Source: JABISG01 sp963581435 (GTDB taxonomy: Bacteria; Planctomycetota; Planctomycetia; Planctomycetales; Planctomycetaceae). Taken from it: 11,010 nt of DNA. Each line of letters opens with the position of its first letter. The stretch's first letter is position 1. Below the pieces are notes generated by a model that saw only the letters and a program-made list of their open reading frames with translations, was not told the DNA's origin and made no database searches. The stretch is from positions 1 through 11,010 of the forward strand of contig CAUZOL010000229.1 of assembly GCA_963581435.1 (NCBI GenBank), read 5' to 3'. Positions 5,899 through 11,010 of this stretch are shown piece by piece. Made by a program: the position numbers and the translations under genes.

Positions 5899-7578
5899 TC
5901 AAAATCCAAGAACCTGAATCTCCGAGAGCCCCATGTGGCTGTCGCGGCGCCAGACGCTCTTGGATTTCAGTTTGACGTAACGCCCGCGCACGAAGCCGAC
6001 CGGTATAACCGTGCTGTAATCTTGCGGATTGGCGACGCCCGGCGCGGGTGGAATGATGCCGGAACTCGAAGGAGTCAGTTCTGATTTAATATTGCTGACG
6101 TAAACGTCAACATCCTTCCAGCCGCGATGAACACCGCCAGGTTGATTGAAGTTCCACACACGAACTCCGACGACCGTCTTTTCTTCCCCCAAATCGAGAA
6201 TGATCGTTCCCGGTTTTGCGATGGGGTGATACCACATCGTCTCCAGTTCGATTGCATTCCAAACCCCGTCGAGTACCGCTTCCTTCATGCCCGTTTCACT
6301 CTCCGCCCCCGCACTGACCACTCGAACTCCGTTCAGAGGTTCCCCAGCCATCTGCCGGGTGGCGATTGCGAGAGTTTTGGCTGCCTGGGCGACCTCGCCA
6401 TTGGGGGCCTGTTCAATCAGGGTCGTTAGGCGGGCTGGCAATTCTGCCAACTGCTGCTGCTGTTTGGCGTTCAAAGTTGCCTCGATTCCGCGCAATGCCG
6501 GTAGATCAAATTGCGCGTGGACGACAAGCCCCTTGTACGCAGCGTGCAGCGCGGCAACCAAATCGGGACCGTCGCCAAGAATGTAGGGCAACACCTTCAA
6601 CAGCGTATCGCTGGGAGGATCGGGGACCTCTGCCAGCGCAGCGAGCACAGCCGTTCGCTGCTGGGGAATTTGTGAACTGGCAGACAACGCCAGTAATTCA
6701 GGTCCAATCCCGGGGCTTGCCGCCCCGGTAATGGCTGCGACGGCCGCGTCCCAGTTTGCCTTCTGCTCAACTCGCGACAACACCCCGAACATGGCAGGCA
6801 GCGCTAAGGCCGGACGTTTGATTCGCCGCATGGTCTCCAGCGTGTTCTTCACCAGACGGGGTTCTTCGGCGCGCTGGACCCATTCGATCAACAACGGCAT
6901 TGCCGTGTCCGGCTCTTTTCGCAACTGGAGCTGTGCCGACTGCACCTCGCCTCGAACTTCACTGCCTAGCAATTTTCGTAATGCGCCGAGAGTACGCTGC
7001 GTCTTGCGGCGATATTCGATTTCACGTTTGAATTGTCCAGCCAGTTTTCGTTGCTCATCGGTGGGGGAACGGGCCAAAGCGGATTCGATTTGCCGAATCG
7101 CCTCGTCAAACTTCCCCAGGTCCATCAATTCGCGGCCGGACTCCAATTGCTGCTCGCGCACTGTGTGAGCGATGACCTGCTGTTTGGCCTTCAACTCTGA
7201 ACCGAACCGTTCGAGTTGGGAAGCCTGCTCTGCCTCGGGCGGAACATCGTCACCGTACACCTGCTTGATCGCGGCAAGCGAATCCGTAGCAGCGTCCAAC
7301 TCGTCGGCTGCCAGTTGAGCCTCAAATTGCGTGGCGAGCCGCGACCAGACTTCAGCCGGATCGGACTTCACGGGCGCTTGCGCAGGCGAATTCGTTTCAG
7401 GGTCCGCCGTCTCTGGATTCGACGGAACATTCGACGCGACGTTGTTCGATTGTTTCGCCGGTGGAGTCTCATCTGAAGAACCACAGCCGGCCAGAATGAA
7501 CAGGCCGAACACCAGACCCAGTGCAATCGAACGGCTGTCGTGAGAAACACCGAAAATGATCATAGTTTTACTCTGCAT
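5899..7578 (-). CDS. Lipoprotein with TPR/HEAT-like middle and discoidin-like C-terminus
   Basis: Numbering is from the ATG at 7578 (559 residues). A lipobox LAGC (29-32) follows a hydrophobic core, so Cys32 is probably lipidated and the protein membrane-anchored outside the cytoplasm. Residues 33-75 are a Ser/Pro/Asn/Thr-rich linker. Residues 78-200 are helical and include one TPR-like unit (about 146-172). Residues 200-405 are helical and HEAT-like. The C-terminal 140 residues look like a beta-sandwich of the discoidin/F5-8C type: DGVWNAIELETMWYHP, then a LDLGEEKTVVGVRVWNFN strand pair and a GWKDVDVYVS strand (487-496), ending in SEIQVLGF. Such domains often bind glycans. It is the third gene of the - strand cluster, about 75 bp after the TPR gene. 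Alternative starts are TTG 7584 and ATG 7563; the latter still gives a good lipoprotein signal with Cys27. The domain calls come from reading the sequence, not from a profile search. Confidence 0.82.
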   Translation of the reverse strand: MQSKTMIIFGVSHDSRSIALGLVFGLFILAGCGSSDETPPAKQSNNVASNVPSNPETADPETNSPAQAPVKSDPAEVWSRLATQFEAQLAADELDAATDSLAAIKQVYGDDVPPEAEQASQLERFGSELKAKQQVIAHTVREQQLESGRELMDLGKFDEAIRQIESALARSPTDEQRKLAGQFKREIEYRRKTQRTLGALRKLLGSEVRGEVQSAQLQLRKEPDTAMPLLIEWVQRAEEPRLVKNTLETMRRIKRPALALPAMFGVLSRVEQKANWDAAVAAITGAASPGIGPELLALSASSQIPQQRTAVLAALAEVPDPPSDTLLKVLPYILGDGPDLVAALHAAYKGLVVHAQFDLPALRGIEATLNAKQQQQLAELPARLTTLIEQAPNGEVAQAAKTLAIATRQMAGEPLNGVRVVSAGAESETGMKEAVLDGVWNAIELETMWYHPIAKPGTIILDLGEEKTVVGVRVWNFNQPGGVHRGWKDVDVYVSNIKSELTPSSSGIIPPAPGVANPQDYSTVIPVGFVRGRYVKLKSKSVWRRDSHMGLSEIQVLGF

Positions 7579-7654
7579 CCCCAAATGGAGTTTTGCACTT
7601 TGTCGAACAGTCTCTCAATTACGGAACACGAAAAAGTACATTCGCGGCCGTAAA

Positions 7655-9343
7655 TCAGTCTTCACTTTTTGCGCCGCCGAGTGTTGCGGTGATCTTGTAT
7701 TTATTCTGTAAGTGTGCGTGGGCCTGACTTGCGTGGCCGTCTTTGGGGAATCGCTTACACACGAGTTGAAATTGTCTGATCGCAAGTTCTTTCTTTCCGG
7801 CTCTCTCCAGCGTATAGCCAATTTGCAGCGATGCCCATGGAGCGGAGGAAGGCGCGCCACCGACGATTTGGTTGTAAAGCACAATCGCTTCACCATACTG
7901 TTTCAAAGCGATATGGCAGCCGGCCATCCGTTGGTAGTTGCTGGGAAAATTGCTGCACTGCCGATAATAGCCGATGGCTTCCTTGTGCTGTCCGCTACGT
8001 TCGTAGTCGTATGCAGCTGCCCACCGCCACTTATCGGCCTGTTCAATGTCTTCCTTCATCAACTGCAGATAAACCTCGATCGCTTTCTTGTACTGTCTGT
8101 TTTCATCGTAAGTGGCAGCAATTTGGGCGTTCCATTTGTGCGTGTTCTCGGCATCGTCGAGCATCAGCTTGCGGTACGCCAGCACGGCCGGTTCAATTCG
8201 GGCTTCGTTGCGGTAGCTGATGGCAATCTGGCTTTGTCCTTCAATCTTGTTCTTGAAGCGCCCGTATATCTGCCGCGCTTTGTCGTACTGTTTCTGAGTC
8301 TTCCACCAACCGGCGAGTCGGCCCAAAATTCCGTCATCTGCGCCGAATTTCTTAGTGATCTGATCGTACAGCGGGGGAACCTTCGTCGTACGCCCGGCCG
8401 CCACGTTGATATCGACAACGTGAAACCAGTGCTGAATTGCGAACAGCCTTTTCTCTGGTGTGGACGTATCGGATGGCGTATTTGCGACGACATAGGAAAT
8501 TGCCAAATCGGCAAGTTTGTCGGCTTTGGCTTTCGATTTCGTATCGGCGACTTGCGTAGTGATCGGGCCACGCACATTTGCCACCACATTGGCAACAATG
8601 ACCGGTTTGAGGTACGTCGTTTCCAATGCCTTCACACCATCACCAAATGCGCCGATGTTGTAGCTGTGCACAGCCAGATCGCGTGATGCCTTTTCGCAGA
8701 TGTTGCGCACGTCGCGCCCCGATGTCCGCTTCGATTCAAAGGTGAGCTTCTTCCACAAGACGATGCGGGAGGGCAGATCCTTTTCCAGGACGCTGATATC
8801 GACCAGCTCATTCATTGCGAATACGGTGACGGGATGCTTCGAGTAGTCGGCAAGTACTTTCTGGTAAGCCTTTTTCGCTTTCCGAACTTCGCCGATTTGT
8901 TTGTATGTCAAACCGATGTAATAGGCAGCCGACACGGCATCGGGAGATTCGGGCCAGTAGTCGATGACTGACTGAAAACCCTCTTTGATGGCGGTGTGCT
9001 TGTTCTTCAAATTCGACTGGCAGATGCTCCACATCAGTTGTGCGTAAGGAGCGCCATCGCTGCGTTCGTACAGCGTGAGGTATTTCTCGTATTCCGCCGC
9101 CGCCACCTTCCAGTTGCGTTGTGCGCGGTAATACTTTTCAGCAATGTTCAGCTGATATCGCTCGGTTTCGCGAAGCTTCTTCCAGCGATCAACGGACATT
9201 TCATCCAGACGTCCCGCGCGAACATTTGCGGTCTGACCCGCGCAAATCGCGAACGCGAACAAACCCACCGCGAACAAGCCGAACCGTGACCGGCGTACTG
9301 CGATCTGTCGATGTGTTACTTGGCCTTTTGAGCTTGCACCCAT
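7655..9343 (-). CDS. Exported tetratricopeptide-repeat protein
   Basis: The 562-residue protein begins with a long n-region and a hydrophobic segment (20-35) ending near CAGQTANVRA, consistent with a signal peptide. The rest is mostly TPR helices: visible units lie around 64-95, 100-131, 137-168, 339-366, 370-395, 404-432, 437-463, 470-496 and 502-535. A less regular segment (about 200-335) splits them into an N-terminal and a C-terminal block. TPR proteins act as scaffolds for protein assemblies; no enzymatic motif is present. It starts inside the end of the DUF4159 gene (28-bp overlap) and has GGAG at 9352-9355, eight bases upstream of its ATG, so translational coupling is likely. The basic RRSRF stretch before the hydrophobic core is not a proper Tat motif. 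Confidence 0.88.
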   Translation of the reverse strand: MGASSKGQVTHRQIAVRRSRFGLFAVGLFAFAICAGQTANVRAGRLDEMSVDRWKKLRETERYQLNIAEKYYRAQRNWKVAAAEYEKYLTLYERSDGAPYAQLMWSICQSNLKNKHTAIKEGFQSVIDYWPESPDAVSAAYYIGLTYKQIGEVRKAKKAYQKVLADYSKHPVTVFAMNELVDISVLEKDLPSRIVLWKKLTFESKRTSGRDVRNICEKASRDLAVHSYNIGAFGDGVKALETTYLKPVIVANVVANVRGPITTQVADTKSKAKADKLADLAISYVVANTPSDTSTPEKRLFAIQHWFHVVDINVAAGRTTKVPPLYDQITKKFGADDGILGRLAGWWKTQKQYDKARQIYGRFKNKIEGQSQIAISYRNEARIEPAVLAYRKLMLDDAENTHKWNAQIAATYDENRQYKKAIEVYLQLMKEDIEQADKWRWAAAYDYERSGQHKEAIGYYRQCSNFPSNYQRMAGCHIALKQYGEAIVLYNQIVGGAPSSAPWASLQIGYTLERAGKKELAIRQFQLVCKRFPKDGHASQAHAHLQNKYKITATLGGAKSED

Positions 9344-10962
9344 TTGTTGTACTCCGCATACGCATAGAAAATGACGTTAGTTCCCAACTGGTAGCACGAT
9401 TCCCAAACTTCCGGAGGCACGCGAGAATGGTCGTCCGTCCAGGCATCGCCGATGTCGCCCGGATGATAATAAGCGACCCACCGCCCATCGACTTTCCACC
9501 CCAATGCGACAACTCCGCCATGCGGCGCAACATACGGCAAACGCGGAATCGGATAGGGGACCCGGTGAATGATGTCGTCCCGGGGAATCTGCACGGGTCT
9601 CACGTTGGGCAGCACCCGGTTCATCATTGAAATGACCTGGTTGTGAAAATTGCCGCTGCCACCGTTGTCGAAGAAGATCATCCCGTGCTTCTCGATCAGA
9701 TACTCGTTAACGATTTTGATTTCGGATTTCGACAGCGAGATATTTCGTTGCCCCGTAAGATACACGATTGGCTGGTTTTTGTATTTGGCAAAGTTCTTGA
9801 GCTGGCCGATGGTTCGCGATTCTGTTTTGTCGTTCACCTTCTGTTTTGTACGGATGCCGTATTCAATCAGCATGTTGAGGTCGGCCCCGACGCCGAAGTC
9901 CTGGTCCCAGTCGCCGCCAGTATATTCCAAACGAACGAATCGCACTTTTCCCTTGCGAGTTCCACCGGAAAAACCGGCTCCACTCCCTGCTCCCTGACCG
10001 ATTTTGTAGGCGTGCTTGGTGACTTCTAACAGTTGCAATTTGATTTCGTCAATGGGTGGTACCTTGAAGCGAATGGCACTGAACGGATTGACGACAAATT
10101 TCTTTTTGATGATCTTCTGCAATTTGACGACTTGCGCAATCTGCTTCTGCTCGCCACCGCCGGCGGGCATTTCGAATTGCTCTTCGCAGCCCCCAATGTT
10201 GCTGAAGACAAGAAACGTGATCAAAAACACGAAGCAGTAACCCGCCAGCCCAGAGAGCGATTGGTTGAGTTTCCGCTGCGGCCGCGTTTGCGGGTCGGCG
10301 CTGCGGTTCGATAACGACGAAATCAGCCGCGCCCACCGCGACAACGAAAACAAATCTTCCGACCGCAGATTGTAATACCAGGCGTTGATGTCCAACGCAT
10401 TCCACACCGGCGGTTCTTCATTGGGAAGGATGTCGGCAACACCGCCGTGGATGACTGCCGTTGGTCCTCCTTCCGCTTCGTGCGCCAGCAAACGGGCGAT
10501 TCGTAATCGATCGTAATATCGCGAGCCGCGCTCGATGATCCAGATCATCCAGCACAGACCGATGAAGAATAATGCCGCGGTTCCAAATCTCGCGAATTGG
10601 GCGCGGAGCGTGTCGAAGCCTGTCCAACCGGTCCAATCTGCCGCATTGCCAGCAGCAAACACCGCCAACTGCCAGCAGAATGGGTAGGCCGCACTAGCAA
10701 CCACCAGCACCCGCAAGCTCGATCGTGGCTGCTTCTTTAATGCCCAGATCAGCCAGATTGTTGAAATGAAAAGCGGGGGTAGAAAGACGGCCCAGTAGAT
10801 CGGCTGAAATTCAAACAGCAGCTGTCCCCATTCGACGCGCAGCACAATTCCGCCGACACGGTTGAACCACAGCCAATCGGCAACGAACACAATCCACGCA
10901 AGTGCAGAGACCGCCGTCAACAGAACGGCTGGATGCTTATACCATTTTCGTGCCTGCATCAT
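9316..10962 (-). CDS. Multi-pass membrane protein with C-terminal DUF4159 domain
   Basis: Numbering is from the ATG at 10962 (548 residues). Hydrophobic segments at about 11-31, 53-75, 83-103, 126-144 and 237-257 make this an inner-membrane protein. A soluble stretch (145-235) separates the fourth and fifth segments. After the last one come a basic helical part (275-320) and a Gly-rich hinge (323-335, GQGAGSGAGFSGG). The C-terminal 200 residues match what I know of DUF4159: RLEYTGGDWDQDFGVGADLN (344-363), PIVYLTGQRNISLSKSE (398-414) and MIFFDNGGSGNFH (428-440). DUF4159 has a glutamine-amidotransferase-like fold without known activity and often occurs with MoxR/DUF58/VWA genes. AGG lies seven bases before the ATG at 10962; a second ATG is at 10959. 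The frame stays open to the window edge (GTG at 11010), so a longer protein cannot be excluded. Confidence 0.85.
   Translation of the reverse strand: MMQARKWYKHPAVLLTAVSALAWIVFVADWLWFNRVGGIVLRVEWGQLLFEFQPIYWAVFLPPLFISTIWLIWALKKQPRSSLRVLVVASAAYPFCWQLAVFAAGNAADWTGWTGFDTLRAQFARFGTAALFFIGLCWMIWIIERGSRYYDRLRIARLLAHEAEGGPTAVIHGGVADILPNEEPPVWNALDINAWYYNLRSEDLFSLSRWARLISSLSNRSADPQTRPQRKLNQSLSGLAGYCFVFLITFLVFSNIGGCEEQFEMPAGGGEQKQIAQVVKLQKIIKKKFVVNPFSAIRFKVPPIDEIKLQLLEVTKHAYKIGQGAGSGAGFSGGTRKGKVRFVRLEYTGGDWDQDFGVGADLNMLIEYGIRTKQKVNDKTESRTIGQLKNFAKYKNQPIVYLTGQRNISLSKSEIKIVNEYLIEKHGMIFFDNGGSGNFHNQVISMMNRVLPNVRPVQIPRDDIIHRVPYPIPRLPYVAPHGGVVALGWKVDGRWVAYYHPGDIGDAWTDDHSRVPPEVWESCYQLGTNVIFYAYAEYNKWVQAQKAK
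9352..9355 (-). promoter_or_regulatory. Ribosome binding site of the TPR gene inside the DUF4159 gene
   Basis: On the - strand GGAG lies eight bases before the ATG at 9343, within the last codons of the upstream DUF4159 gene. It supports the overlapping start and suggests the two proteins are made together. Confidence 0.6.
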
Positions 10963-10994
10963 TGTCTTGCCTACATGGGGTGTCTTGCCTACAT
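10963..10994 (-). repeat. 18-bp-period direct repeat upstream of the DUF4159 start
   Basis: The 14-mer tgtcttgcctacat occurs exactly at 10963-10976 and again at 10981-10994, each followed by gggg (with one extra a in the second). On the - strand the unit reads ATGTAGGCAAGACA and ends directly at the ATG at 10962, so the proximal copy supplies the AGG of the ribosome binding site. Read in the frame of the gene it would encode two VGKT units. More copies may exist beyond the window. Confidence 0.7.
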
Positions 10995-11010
10995 AGGGGC
11001 AATTCCACAC

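Noticed and set aside
7619..7653. Inverted repeat ttacgg/ccgtaa just after the TPR gene
   Set aside because: The arms are only 6 bp with a 23-nt loop and no T-tract, which is easily due to chance.
7712..8686. Open frame of 324 codons on the + strand, antisense to the TPR gene
   Set aside because: The - strand shows regular TPR units, a signal peptide and a good ribosome binding site, whereas this frame has no recognisable domain.
9235..9310. Possible Tat signal (RRSRF) in the TPR protein
   Set aside because: The sequence lacks the conserved S/T-R-R-x-F-L-K arrangement. A Sec-type signal or membrane anchor is the simpler reading.

Overview
The window reads as a chromosomal segment of a moderately GC-rich bacterium, most likely a member of the Planctomycetota. 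The evidence is the gene content: an M81 (MlrC-type) metallopeptidase, a secreted BD-FAE/HSL-like esterase, a CPBP protease, and a DUF4159 membrane protein followed by a secreted TPR protein and a lipoprotein with a discoidin-like end. This is an inference from protein character, because no rRNA or other phylogenetic marker is present. Nothing suggests a phage, an insertion sequence, a CRISPR array or a tRNA.

Layout. Positions 1-247 hold no gene I can support. They contain a cluster of inverted repeats, including a perfect 36-bp palindrome followed by a T-rich tract (a probable terminator for a + strand gene left of the window). On the - strand, nagB (glucosamine-6-phosphate deaminase, 2633 to 1794) is followed 28 bp later by an M81 peptidase gene (1765 to 248); the two look like one operon. 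A non-coding stretch of about 400 bp (2634-3040) separates nagB from three + strand genes: an exported lysine-rich coiled-coil protein (3041-3961), an exported esterase (4060-5001) and a CPBP intramembrane protease (about 5031-5807). The esterase and protease genes are only about 30 bp apart. Converging on these is a second - strand cluster read from the right edge: a multi-pass membrane protein with a DUF4159 domain (10962 to 9316), a secreted TPR protein overlapping it by 28 bp (9343 to 7655), and a lipoprotein with a TPR/HEAT-like middle and a discoidin-like C-terminus (about 7578 to 5899).

How the genes may work together. NagB feeds amino-sugar phosphate into glycolysis, and its tight pairing with an M81 amidohydrolase/peptidase hints at turnover of amino-sugar-containing or peptide-containing material. 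The right-hand cluster looks like an envelope assembly: an inner-membrane DUF4159 protein, an exported TPR scaffold and a lipid-anchored protein with a putative binding domain. No function has been established here for that cluster. It is the best candidate in the window for an undescribed system, and the genes just beyond position 11010 would be the most informative to see.
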